DNA from: an uncultured Oxalobacter sp.
Lineage (GTDB): Bacteria; Pseudomonadota; Gammaproteobacteria; Burkholderiales; Burkholderiaceae_D
DNA: 12,537 nucleotides
Assembly: GCA_905202055.1 (NCBI GenBank)
Contig: CAJKQK010000060.1
Span: 1 to 12,537 of the forward strand
Reading direction: 5' to 3'
Below are positions 1 through 6,967 of this stretch, in pieces (the first letter of the stretch is position 1; every line of letters starts with the position of its first letter). The notes beneath the pieces are model-generated. The model saw only the letters and a list, made by a program, of their open reading frames with translations, had not been told where the DNA came from and searched no databases. The translations under genes and the position numbers were made by a program.

Positions 1-320
1 CCTTCACAATAATACATGGTCGTCGAACGGTGAAGCACCTTGCCACGCCCGATGATCTGCTGGCTGATCTTGCCACCCGGCTGAAAGAAACTGGTTTTCA
101 TTTCCACAGTCGCCGCACTGGTCAGATCAGGCACAAGTGAACGGGCTGCACGGGCCATGGCGGCATCCAGCAGGGTCATGATGATACCGCCATGCATGAC
201 CTGCCAGCTGTTCATATGTTGCGCCTGCAAACAGATGCCGACTTCCGCAACCCCGTCTTTCATGTCGAGCAATTCAAACCCGAGATCTTTCAGAAACGGG
301 TTATCACTAATCAGTGCCAT
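1..320 (-). CDS. PaaI-type hotdog-fold thioesterase, 3' end cut off by the window
   Basis: The reading frame starts at ATG 318-320 and stays open for 106 codons to the window edge, so the C-terminus is missing. The start reads MALISDNPFLKDLGFELLD. A hotdog-fold signature follows at about residues 36-56: an Asn, then HGG, then TLLDAAMARAAR. This matches the PaaI/YbgC-like thioesterase pattern in which the segment around HGG and the following Asp lie at the active site. Members hydrolyse acyl-CoA thioesters in the cytoplasm; the substrate cannot be told from the sequence. The start lies 24 nt after the ppiD stop on the same strand, so the two are probably co-transcribed. The ribosome-binding site is weak (GGAT about 6-8 nt upstream). 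The family assignment is firm; the specific function is unknown. Confidence 0.8.
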   Translation of the reverse strand, partial: MALISDNPFLKDLGFELLDMKDGVAEVGICLQAQHMNSWQVMHGGIIMTLLDAAMARAARSLVPDLTSAATVEMKTSFFQPGGKISQQIIGRGKVLHRSTTMYYCE

Positions 321-344
321 CTTGTCTATCCGTCCGTCAATCGC

Positions 345-2288
345 TTATTTGGCTGCTTCCGGGCTTGTTTCCCCTTTTTCTTCGGCAGGGTTCTTGACCA
401 GAATTTCAACCTTGGCTTCTTTTTTCAGATAATTCAGATAGGCGTTCAGATCCTGCTGGGACGCTACGTTAGCCATCTGTTTGCCCATCGCTTCACGCAG
501 GTTCTTGTCAGGATTGGACGGTGTCACCACTTTGGTGATACGGTAAATCACATACCCCATTCCAGGCACATCCGAACCCACATAAGCCGGCAGTTTCGCA
601 ACATCCGCTTTCATGACCGGTGCCAATTCTGCACGGTTGGCCATCGCGATCTTGTGGCGTGAAACCATAATGGCAGACGAGAAACCGGAAGCGGAAGCAC
701 CGTCCTGAAGTTTGGCCAATTCAGCTTCACCGGCCGCTTTCGCCAGTTTCTGTGCTTTTTCATTGGTGACTTCAGCCGTAATCACCTGTTTGACCTTGTC
801 AAATGGTGTCAGGGCAGCCGGATAATGCTTGGCGATACGCGCTGCTACCAGAACCTGCGGAGCCACTTCGATCGCTTCCGTATTGTGTTTTCCTTTTACG
901 ACGTCATCCGTGAAAATGGCTTGCAGAATCTTCGGATTCGCCAGTAGCTGGTTCTGCTTGGCGGCAATCGCAGGGTCACGTGCCAGATTCTGGAAAGGAT
1001 GAATCGTCAGTTTCAGGGCATCGGCAACCGGTTTCAGGCTATCCGGTTTTTCGTAAACCATATTTGAAAACGTCTCTGACATTTCGGCGAATTTTTTGTT
1101 GGCCTGTTCACGTGTCAGTTCCTGCAAGACACGATCCTTCACCTGTGCCAGCGGTTTGGCAACCGCGGGCTTGATATCGGAAACCGTAATGATGTGATAG
1201 CCGAAATCCGTCTGGACCAGATCGCTGATTTCACCTTTTTTCATGCCGAAAACGGCATCATTGAATGGTTTGACCATCTTCCCACGGGTAAAGAAACCCA
1301 GATCACCACCGTTTTTTGCGGAACCCGGATCCGCTGAATTGGCTTTTGCCAGTTCCGCAAACCGTGCAGGATTGACTTTCAGTTCAGCCAGGATGTCTTC
1401 CGCTTTCTTTTTGGCTTCCGCTTTTTCGGCTTCGGTCGCATTCTTGTTGACGGCAATCAGGATATGCTGTGCGCGACGCTCTTCCGGTATGGAGAAACGA
1501 TCCTTGTTCTGCGAATAGTAGCTCTGCAAATCCGCATCGCTGATCTTGATGTTTTTGGCGACCGTCGGCATATCCAGTACGACTACTTCAACATCGGCGT
1601 GTTCAGGAATCGTGAACTGGGCTTCATGCGTCTTGTAAAAAGCGTTCAGCTCTTCGTCCGTCACCGAAACCTTGCCGCGATAAGCAGCATTATTGAAGAG
1701 CAAATGCTGGACTTCACGTTCCTGTTCAAACAGATTGAAGACACGCCGGGTAACGGCTGCCGGTTCAATTGCACTGTATTCAATCGGCGCCGCCAGTTGC
1801 TGGATAGCCATATCCTGACGGACCATGGCGAAATGCATATCGGGGTTAAGACCTTGCGCCGAAAGCGCTTCCTTGTAACGGGCTTCATCCAGTTTGCCAT
1901 CCGGCCCGATCAGCCCCGGAATTTCGCGAATGCGCTGCAAAACGATCTGTTCCGGTACGGAAAGATTTTCCTTGTTGACTGTTTCAAGCAGAACACGCTT
2001 GACGATCAGGTTCTGCAAAACATTCCATTTGAATTCGGACGACTCGATCCATTTGTTATCGAATGGCTGGCCGGAAGCGGCAGCGCGCTGGCGGAGACGT
2101 TCCGCCTGTTCGCGCTGGGCATTGTCCCATTCCTGTTGTGTAATGGATTTTCCGGCGACCTTGGCAACGGCATCACCATCACCAAAACGTTTGAACCCCT
2201 CGACACCGACAAAAATAAAGGAAGGAATGATGAAAACCAGAAGAATGATTTGAGTCAGACGTTTGTGGTTGCGTATAAACTCAAGCAT
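345..2288 (-). CDS. ppiD: Peptidyl-prolyl cis-trans isomerase PpiD (inner-membrane periplasmic chaperone)
   Basis: A 647-residue SurA/PpiD-type folding factor, close to the usual PpiD length (623 in E. coli). After a short positive N-terminus (MLEFIRNHKR) a single membrane helix spans about residues 11-29 and anchors the protein in the inner membrane with the rest in the periplasm. A SurA_N-like chaperone region follows to about residue 200. One parvulin domain lies at about 272-372, with RAQHILI, the GGDLGFF segment and FGYHII. The C-terminal part is helical and ends in a charged tail. PpiD assists proteins leaving the Sec translocon. I chose ATG 2286-2288 rather than the in-frame ATG at 2340-2342. 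The shorter product begins at the conserved MLEFIR, it has an AGAGG site 5 nt upstream (2294-2298), and the longer form would run through the tRNA terminator hairpin. No clear promoter is visible in the 37 bp between terminator and start. Confidence 0.93.
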   Translation of the reverse strand: MLEFIRNHKRLTQIILLVFIIPSFIFVGVEGFKRFGDGDAVAKVAGKSITQQEWDNAQREQAERLRQRAAASGQPFDNKWIESSEFKWNVLQNLIVKRVLLETVNKENLSVPEQIVLQRIREIPGLIGPDGKLDEARYKEALSAQGLNPDMHFAMVRQDMAIQQLAAPIEYSAIEPAAVTRRVFNLFEQEREVQHLLFNNAAYRGKVSVTDEELNAFYKTHEAQFTIPEHADVEVVVLDMPTVAKNIKISDADLQSYYSQNKDRFSIPEERRAQHILIAVNKNATEAEKAEAKKKAEDILAELKVNPARFAELAKANSADPGSAKNGGDLGFFTRGKMVKPFNDAVFGMKKGEISDLVQTDFGYHIITVSDIKPAVAKPLAQVKDRVLQELTREQANKKFAEMSETFSNMVYEKPDSLKPVADALKLTIHPFQNLARDPAIAAKQNQLLANPKILQAIFTDDVVKGKHNTEAIEVAPQVLVAARIAKHYPAALTPFDKVKQVITAEVTNEKAQKLAKAAGEAELAKLQDGASASGFSSAIMVSRHKIAMANRAELAPVMKADVAKLPAYVGSDVPGMGYVIYRITKVVTPSNPDKNLREAMGKQMANVASQQDLNAYLNYLKKEAKVEILVKNPAEEKGETSPEAAK

Positions 2289-2325
2289 GGCGGCCTCTGC
2301 CCATTTAAGAAAATGCGTTTGAAAT

Positions 2326-2355
2326 AAAAAAAAGGCGAACAAGTGTTCGCCTTTT
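2326..2355 (-). terminator. Strong intrinsic terminator of the hupB-tRNA transcript
   Basis: Read on the minus strand, a perfect 11-bp stem (AAAAGGCGAAC with GTTCGCCTTTT, 2345-2355 and 2330-2340) closes a 4-nt ACTT loop. Including the end of the stem it runs into an uninterrupted T tract down to 2326. It sits 8 nt after the encoded CCA of tRNA-Asp and 37 nt before the ppiD start, so it should end the hupB-tRNA-Val-tRNA-Asp transcript. In the plus direction the T run is only four long, so it works mainly for the minus strand. Confidence 0.92.
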
Positions 2356-2363
2356 CCGTTTAT

Positions 2364-2440
2364 TGGCGGAGTGGACGGGACTCGAACCCGCGACCCCCGG
2401 CGTGACAGGCCGATATTCTAACCAACTGAACTACCACTCC
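2364..2440 (-). tRNA. tRNA-Asp (anticodon GTC)
   Basis: A 77-nt cloverleaf on the minus strand. The acceptor stem GGAGTGG pairs with CCACTCC, followed by discriminator G and an encoded CCA (2364-2366). The T-arm carries GGTTCGAGTCC. The anticodon is GTC (plus-strand gac at 2404-2406) in a TGTCACG loop, and the sequence closely resembles E. coli tRNA-Asp. It follows tRNA-Val by 24 nt and is followed at once by the strong terminator, so it is the last element of its transcript. Confidence 0.97.
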
Positions 2441-2452
2441 TAAAACTGCACC

Positions 2453-2564
2453 AGTTTGACTGTTTGGTGGGTGCTGAGAGGCTCGAACTCCCGACCTATG
2501 CCTTGTAAGGGCACCGCTCTACCAACTGAGCTAAGCACCCTTCTTATTCTTAGCCAGTCAAACT
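2453..2564. repeat. 10-bp inverted repeat flanking tRNA-Val
   Basis: The plus strand has AGTTTGACTG at 2453-2462, and its exact reverse complement CAGTCAAACT at 2555-2564. The two arms bracket tRNA-Val. In the minus-strand precursor they fall in the 5' leader (14 nt before the mature 5' end) and in the 3' trailer (2 nt after CCA), so leader and trailer could pair. The repeat is seen directly; its role is inference. Confidence 0.6.
2465..2540 (-). tRNA. tRNA-Val (anticodon TAC)
   Basis: A 76-nt cloverleaf on the minus strand. The acceptor stem GGGTGCT pairs with AGCACCC, followed by discriminator A and an encoded CCA (2465-2467). The D-arm is GCTCAGTTGGTAGAGC and the T-arm contains GAGTTCGAGCCTC. 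The anticodon TAC lies at 2505-2507 (plus-strand gta) within CCTTACAAGG. It sits 52 nt below the hupB stop with no terminator between, which suggests that it is processed from a hupB-tRNA-Val-tRNA-Asp precursor, although a separate weak promoter in the 52-nt gap cannot be excluded. Confidence 0.97.
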
Positions 2565-2592
2565 CGACGTTTGTCATGCGTCGTAAAAAACA

Positions 2593-2865
2593 TTAGTTTA
2601 CAGCATCTTTTAACAATTTACCAGCCCTAAATTTAGGAACTTTTGCTGATTTGATTTTGATAACTTCACCGGTACGTGGATTACGGCCGGAACGAGCAGC
2701 ACGTTCACCTACGCTGAAGGTACCAAAGCCCACCAGAGTAACGCTGTCATTGTTCTTCAAACTTGTAGTTACTGCATCAATCACTGCATCAAGGGAACGA
2801 GCAGCCGCTGCCTTGGAAATGTCAGCAGATTTGGCGATATGCTCGATAAGCTCAGTTTTATTCAC
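2593..2865 (-). CDS. hupB: DNA-binding protein HU (HU-beta type)
   Basis: A 90-residue nucleoid protein of standard HU length. It binds DNA without strong sequence specificity as a dimer, bends it and helps to compact the chromosome. MNKTELIEHIAKSADISKAAA forms the helical dimerisation part, GFGTF is near residue 46, and the DNA-binding beta arm spans about 53-75 with the conserved RNP tip at 61-63. The C-terminal helix follows. The start codon is GTG (2863-2865): no ATG is available, the product begins with the canonical MNKTEL, and a GGGGG ribosome-binding site lies 4 nt upstream (2870-2874). A strong promoter is at 2919-2947. In many Burkholderiales lon precedes this gene, but here a long non-coding gap does. 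tRNA-Val and tRNA-Asp follow without a terminator. Confidence 0.96.
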   Translation of the reverse strand: MNKTELIEHIAKSADISKAAAARSLDAVIDAVTTSLKNNDSVTLVGFGTFSVGERAARSGRNPRTGEVIKIKSAKVPKFRAGKLLKDAVN

Positions 2866-2918
2866 GTAACCCCCTACAAATATTTAAATGTCCATCAGAG
2901 ACAAACTTGAGTGCATGC

Positions 2919-2947
2919 ATTAAACAAGCGTGCCACTGAAGTGTCAA
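2919..2947 (-). promoter_or_regulatory. Sigma70-type promoter of hupB and the tRNA genes
   Basis: On the minus strand a perfect -35 TTGACA (2942-2947) is followed by a 17-bp spacer and a -10 TTTAAT (2919-2924, 5 of 6 matches). A run of eight T lies just upstream of the -35 and may act as an UP-like element. The predicted start is near 2912, giving an untranslated leader of about 47 nt. The strength suits an abundant nucleoid protein and stable RNAs. Confidence 0.85.
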
Positions 2948-3464
2948 GAAAAAAAATGTACCCTAACCGGTACCCCCAAACGAAACCTGAAATCCCTGCC
3001 TCTCGTCTGCCGAAAGACATGTCCGACCATATTCGGTCGAAATCCGAACAAAATCAACACAAAAATAACGAAAACGACACTAATCTTCCCTTCCTTTGAG
3101 AATCAGCAAATTCAACATTAGGCTTTCTTTTTTGATTAAAAATTTCTGTAAAAAATTTACCTGTATGTTGTAAGTGAACAACTTCCTCACCTCTTCAAGT
3201 TACCGATATCCGCATTTGCGATTATTGTTTTTTGGACAACTCATGAAAACAGAGTCAAACAGGCGAATTTGTTTTGCATTTTACATAGGCATTTTCGAGA
3301 AATCAGGCAAGCTCATCAGTAGCGGCATTTTCCTCGGAACAAAACAAAAAATCATGTCAAAAAGAAAACTGTTTTCTTCTTTATAGCCGATAAAATTTTC
3401 AAAAATAAACGTTGCATTCCAACAACATTACTATCAAAAAATAAAAAGCAAATTTAAAGGTCAT
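2948..3464. other. AT-rich non-coding gap between typA and hupB
   Basis: No convincing gene in either direction. The longest open frame (plus strand, 3174-3386, GTG start) has no ribosome-binding site and a composition typical of random AT-rich sequence. Visible items are a 5-bp inverted repeat GTACC/GGTAC with a 6-bp spacer (2958-2973), another 5-6-5 repeat CGACC/GGTCG (3024-3039), and a perfect 7-bp palindrome AAGAAAA-CTG-TTTTCTT (3362-3378). No tRNA, rRNA or known RNA family is recognised. I saw no second promoter as good as that of hupB. Confidence 0.6.
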
Positions 3465-3493
3465 AAAAAAGAGACCTTTCAGGTCCCTTTTTT
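3465..3493 (-). terminator. Intrinsic terminator after typA
   Basis: On the minus strand a 7-bp stem, GGGACCT with AGGTCTC (one G-U pair), closes a GAA loop and is followed by six T (3470 to 3465). A preceding run of six A can extend the stem. It begins 23 nt after the typA stop and ends the rimP-to-typA operon. In the plus direction the G-U pair becomes an A-C mismatch, so the signal is aimed at the minus strand. An overlapping alternative pairing exists (AAAGGTC 3456-3462 with GACCTTT 3473-3479). Confidence 0.87.
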
Positions 3494-3516
3494 AAATTTC
3501 CGGCTCTTTTATCTGC

Positions 3517-5349
3517 TTATGAAGCGCGGCTTGCACGTCTGCGATCGATATCGGAGAGATGACGCTTGCGCAAACGGATACTCTTCGGCGTGATTTCAAC
3601 CAGCTCGTCATCCTCGATAAACTCAACAGCATATTCCAGAGACATCTGGATCGGTGGAACGAGCCGAACCGCTTCATCCGTACCGGAAGCACGGATATTG
3701 GTCAGCTGTTTTCCCTTGATCGGATTGACGACAAGATCGTTTTCACGTGAATGGATACCGATAATCATGCCCTCATAAACCGGATCGTTGTGATTGACGA
3801 ACATACGGCCCCGCTCCTGCAATTTCCACAAGGCATAAGCAACCGCTGCGCCATTATCCTGCGAGATCAAAACACCGTTTCTGCGACCACCCGCTTCAGC
3901 CTTGGACGGATCGACAGGATAATAATCATCGAAAACGTGACTCATGAGGCCTGTACCACGTGTCAGGGTCATGAACTCACTCTGGAAACCGATCAGCCCA
4001 CGAGCCGGAATCCTGTATTCCAGACGAACACGCCCTTTGCTGTCCGGTTGCATATCCTGCAAATCGCCACGGCGGCGACCAAGTTCTTCCATGACCGCAC
4101 CCTGATTGGCTTCATCGACATCGACAGTCAGGGCTTCATACGGTTCGTGCCTTATACCATCTATATCCTTGTATACGACTCGTGGACGGGAAACGGCCAG
4201 TTCATATCCTTCACGTCTCATGTTTTCGATCAGGATCGTCAGATGCAATTCACCACGACCCGACACTTCGAAAACAGTATCGTCATCGGTTGGCGCCACA
4301 CGCAAGGCTACATTCGATTTCAGTTCGCGATCCAGTCTTTCACGCAACTGGCGGCTGGTGACGAATTTGCCTTCACGACCGGCAAATGGCGAAGTATTGA
4401 CCATGAAATTCATCGTCAGCGTCGGTTCATCGACCGTCAGCATCGGCAACGCATCCGGATGCTCCGGATCGCAAATCGTCGACCCGATATCAATCGCCTC
4501 AATCCCGTTGATCAGCACGATATCGCCTGCGGATGCTTCATCGATTACCTTGCGTTCCAGTCCCTTGAAAGAAAGCACCTGATTGATACGTGCCTTGATC
4601 GGCGTCGAGTCCGGACCATTCAGGATAATCACGTCTTGCAAGGGTTTGACACGACCGCGGTTGACACGACCCACACCAATTTTGCCGACGTAGGAAGAAT
4701 AGTCCAGAGAGGAAATCTGCATCTGGAAAGGACCGTCCGGATCGGCATCGCGAACCGGAACGTATTTCAGGATGGCATCGAACAGGGGACGCATGTCTCC
4801 CGAACGGACACTGTCATCCAGACCTGCATAACCGTTTAAGCCTGACGCATAAATGACGGGAAAGTCGAGCTGTTCTTCCGTTGCGCCAAGCTTGTCGAAC
4901 AAATCAAAAGTCGCATTGATCACCCAGTCGGGACGGGCACCCGGACGGTCGACCTTGTTGATGACGACAATCGGTTTCAGTCCCAGTCCCAGCGCCTTGC
5001 GGGTTACGAAACGGGTTTGGGGCATCGGGCCTTCAACGGCATCGACCAGAAGCAGCACACTGTCGACCATCGACAACACACGCTCCACTTCACCACCGAA
5101 GTCGGCATGGCCGGGGGTATCGACGATATTGATGTGCGTCCCTTCATATTCAACGGCACAGTTTTTGGCGAGAATGGTAATCCCGCGTTCTTTTTCCAGA
5201 TCGTTGGAATCCATCACCCGTTCCGAAACGGCCTGATTTTCCCTGAAAGTACCCGATTGACGCAGCAGCTGATCGACGAGAGTGGTTTTGCCATGGTCGA
5301 CGTGCGCGATAATCGCGACATTGCGGATAGCACGTGTAGTTTGAGACAT
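3517..5349 (-). CDS. typA: Ribosome-associated GTPase TypA/BipA
   Basis: A 610-residue translational GTPase of standard length. The G-domain motifs are clear: G1 AHVDHGKT (15-22), G2 RGIT (55-58), G3 DTPGH (77-81) and G4 NKVD (131-134). EF-G-like domains and the BipA-specific C-terminal domain follow (for example GRGELHL and the region around RGTGLMSHVFDDYYP). BipA binds the 70S ribosome near the factor site and assists 50S assembly and growth at low temperature or under stress. ATG 5347-5349 gives the usual start MSQTTRAIRNVAIIAHVDHG, with a modest AGG site. The gene lies 137 nt below truB on the same strand. A possible own -10 (TAAAAT, 5386-5391) is in that gap, but its -35 is poor, so transcription may be by read-through. 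An intrinsic terminator follows. Confidence 0.97.
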   Translation of the reverse strand: MSQTTRAIRNVAIIAHVDHGKTTLVDQLLRQSGTFRENQAVSERVMDSNDLEKERGITILAKNCAVEYEGTHINIVDTPGHADFGGEVERVLSMVDSVLLLVDAVEGPMPQTRFVTRKALGLGLKPIVVINKVDRPGARPDWVINATFDLFDKLGATEEQLDFPVIYASGLNGYAGLDDSVRSGDMRPLFDAILKYVPVRDADPDGPFQMQISSLDYSSYVGKIGVGRVNRGRVKPLQDVIILNGPDSTPIKARINQVLSFKGLERKVIDEASAGDIVLINGIEAIDIGSTICDPEHPDALPMLTVDEPTLTMNFMVNTSPFAGREGKFVTSRQLRERLDRELKSNVALRVAPTDDDTVFEVSGRGELHLTILIENMRREGYELAVSRPRVVYKDIDGIRHEPYEALTVDVDEANQGAVMEELGRRRGDLQDMQPDSKGRVRLEYRIPARGLIGFQSEFMTLTRGTGLMSHVFDDYYPVDPSKAEAGGRRNGVLISQDNGAAVAYALWKLQERGRMFVNHNDPVYEGMIIGIHSRENDLVVNPIKGKQLTNIRASGTDEAVRLVPPIQMSLEYAVEFIEDDELVEITPKSIRLRKRHLSDIDRRRASRAS

Positions 5350-5486
5350 AAAAACCTGATAAATGGTAGAAAAGGATAACTTGGTATTTTAACACGTGAA
5401 CGTTTTCGGAAATGAAAACAGCCACGACATTTAAACGTCAAAACAGGAAGCCGGTTGACGTGCCGGTAACAGAAAAAATTAATCCG

Positions 5487-6443
5487 TCAGCTTTCGGGAA
5501 TTCGTGCGAGGGAAACCAGGCGTTCGGGGGCCAGAACGCCATCTGCCCTTAACTGTGCTGTCCCCAGGAAAACGCCGTTTTCAGCTGCATAAATCCGGAA
5601 ACGTCCGGAATCGGCAGATACCTGGACACCTTCTTTTGCCAGTGACAGGCGCTGGCCATTCAAAAACCGCTTCGTCAGGAAGGCATTCAGCGAAAGTGCA
5701 GGGAAAGAGGACAAAAGATAATCCACCGGTTCGAGCCTTTTATGTTGTGCCCCTGTTTCGTCAGGCAATGACGCTTCCAGATTCATCAGGGAAACCGCCT
5801 TATCGATTCCAAGGGATCCGACACGGGTGCGGCGAAGCACTTTCAGGTGGGCGCCACACTCCAGTGCATGACCGATGTCTTCGCCCAGAACACGAATATA
5901 CGTTCCCTTGCTGCACGTTACACGAAGGGTAAGAAAAGGAGATTCCCAATCGAGCAATATCAGTTCGCCAATGGTAACGGGACGGGCTTCGCGTTCCAGT
6001 TCCACTCCGGCACGCGCATATTCGTAAAGAGGTTTGCCATCCCGTTTCAGTGCGGAATACATGGGAGGAACCTGAAGAATGTCACCTCGGAACCTGGCAA
6101 GTACCGACTCGATTTCATCCCGCGAAAACGAAACGGCTTCGGAAGTTTTCAACACTTCCCCTTCCGTATCACCAGTCGTGGTCGCGATCCCGAGATGAAC
6201 GACCGTTTCATAGGTCTTGTCGGCATCAAGCAGGTCTTGTGAAAATTTTGTGGCTTCGCCGAAACAGATCGGCAACAACCCGGTTGCAAAAGGATCGAGC
6301 GTTCCGGTATGACCGGCTTTTTTGGCGTTCATGGCACGCTTGGCCCTGATCAAGGCATCGTTGCTGGAAATACCGGCCGGTTTATCCAGCAACAAAACAC
6401 CATCGATATCCAGCCGTTTTTTCCTGACGGATGCCTGACTCAT
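5487..6443 (-). CDS. truB: tRNA pseudouridine(55) synthase TruB
   Basis: A 318-residue enzyme that converts U55 in the T-loop of almost all tRNAs to pseudouridine and also acts as a tRNA folding chaperone. After a basic start the family sequence DGVLLLDKPAGISSNDAL appears, then GHTGTLDP at about 44-51, whose Asp50 is the catalytic aspartate. Further conserved parts are the motif VPPMYSALKRDGKPLYEYAR and the C-terminal-half motif CSKGTYIRVLGEDIG. ATG 6441-6443 has a good AAGGA site 5 nt upstream. The gene lies 64 nt after rbfA, in the rbfA-truB order common in Proteobacteria. Length and motifs are complete. Confidence 0.96.
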   Translation of the reverse strand: MSQASVRKKRLDIDGVLLLDKPAGISSNDALIRAKRAMNAKKAGHTGTLDPFATGLLPICFGEATKFSQDLLDADKTYETVVHLGIATTTGDTEGEVLKTSEAVSFSRDEIESVLARFRGDILQVPPMYSALKRDGKPLYEYARAGVELEREARPVTIGELILLDWESPFLTLRVTCSKGTYIRVLGEDIGHALECGAHLKVLRRTRVGSLGIDKAVSLMNLEASLPDETGAQHKRLEPVDYLLSSFPALSLNAFLTKRFLNGQRLSLAKEGVQVSADSGRFRIYAAENGVFLGTAQLRADGVLAPERLVSLARIPES

Positions 6444-6507
6444 GAATTCCTTGAACCTGAAAAATGAAAGGCCCTGCTTTCACGAGGCCGGAAATGAAAA
6501 TTGAAAC

Positions 6508-6897
6508 TCAGACTTCACCATCGTCTTTCGCACGCTCCGAATTGGCCACATCGATCAGATGGGATAAAGCCATACCTTGGGCGATGGAATTGTCATAAAC
6601 GAAAGAAAGTTGCGGCAATGTATGAATATGCAGGCGTTTGCCCAGTTGCATCCTCAAAAATCCCGACGCACGATGCAGACTGTCCAGAGTCTTTTCCACC
6701 TTTTCCGGACTGTCGTCCAGCATGGTGAAAAAGATCTTGGCATGAGCATAGTCGGGCGTCACTTTCACATCCGTGATCGTGATCATCCCGACATGCGGGT
6801 CTTTCAGTTCCGAAAAAATGATATCGGACAGATCGCGCTGGATCTGGTCAGCCACACGTACACTGCGGCCAGGGATCGATTTGCTGTGTCTTGCCAT
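6508..6897 (-). CDS. rbfA: Ribosome-binding factor A (30S maturation factor)
   Basis: A 129-residue single KH-like-domain protein that binds the 30S subunit and helps to mature the 16S rRNA 5' end, notably in the cold. Recognisable parts are RVADQIQRDLSDII near the N-terminus, the segment LKDPHVGMITITDVKVTPDYAHAKIFF written here by its features (DPHVG, then VTPDYAHA), and the basic patch LRMQLGKRLHI before the final strand. ATG 6895-6897 is preceded by a GGGAG site about 6 nt upstream. It sits 70 nt after infB and 64 nt before truB. A hairpin lies just upstream next to the infB stop. Confidence 0.95.
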   Translation of the reverse strand: MARHSKSIPGRSVRVADQIQRDLSDIIFSELKDPHVGMITITDVKVTPDYAHAKIFFTMLDDSPEKVEKTLDSLHRASGFLRMQLGKRLHIHTLPQLSFVYDNSIAQGMALSHLIDVANSERAKDDGEV

Positions 6898-6951
6898 GAT
6901 CCACTCCCTAAAAAAAGAAAATATCCAATATCAACATATCTGAAATTGCCA

Positions 6952-6966
6952 TTCCTGTGTCAGGAA
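6952..6966 (-). other. Short hairpin at the infB-rbfA junction
   Basis: A perfect 6-bp inverted repeat, TTCCTG-ACA-CAGGAA on the minus strand, starts 1 nt after the infB stop codon. No T tract follows, so it is not a standard terminator. It could be an RNA stability or processing element between infB and rbfA, or have no function. Confidence 0.4.
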
Positions 6967-6967
6967 A

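Noticed and set aside
1464..2327. Long plus-strand open frame of 287 codons opposite ppiD
   Set aside because: It lies wholly antisense to the well-supported ppiD frame, has no recognisable domain, and its length follows from codon use on the other strand. The same holds for plus-strand frames opposite typA (3751-4839) and infB (7151-8800, 8850-9455).
3362..3378. Palindrome AAGAAAA-CTG-TTTTCTT as a terminator
   Set aside because: Almost entirely A-T pairs, a 3-nt loop and no gene ending beside it; likely chance in AT-rich DNA.
3174..3386. 70-codon plus-strand open frame in the typA-hupB gap
   Set aside because: GTG start without a ribosome-binding site or good promoter; the predicted product has no recognised motif and looks like translated AT-rich spacer.
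5440..5475. CCGG-containing repeats in the truB-typA gap as a terminator
   Set aside because: The pairing arms are only about four bases and no T tract follows, so termination between truB and typA is not supported.
6465..6495. GGCC repeats in the rbfA-truB gap as an attenuator
   Set aside because: GGCC is its own reverse complement, the stem cannot be extended beyond four pairs, and there is no T run.
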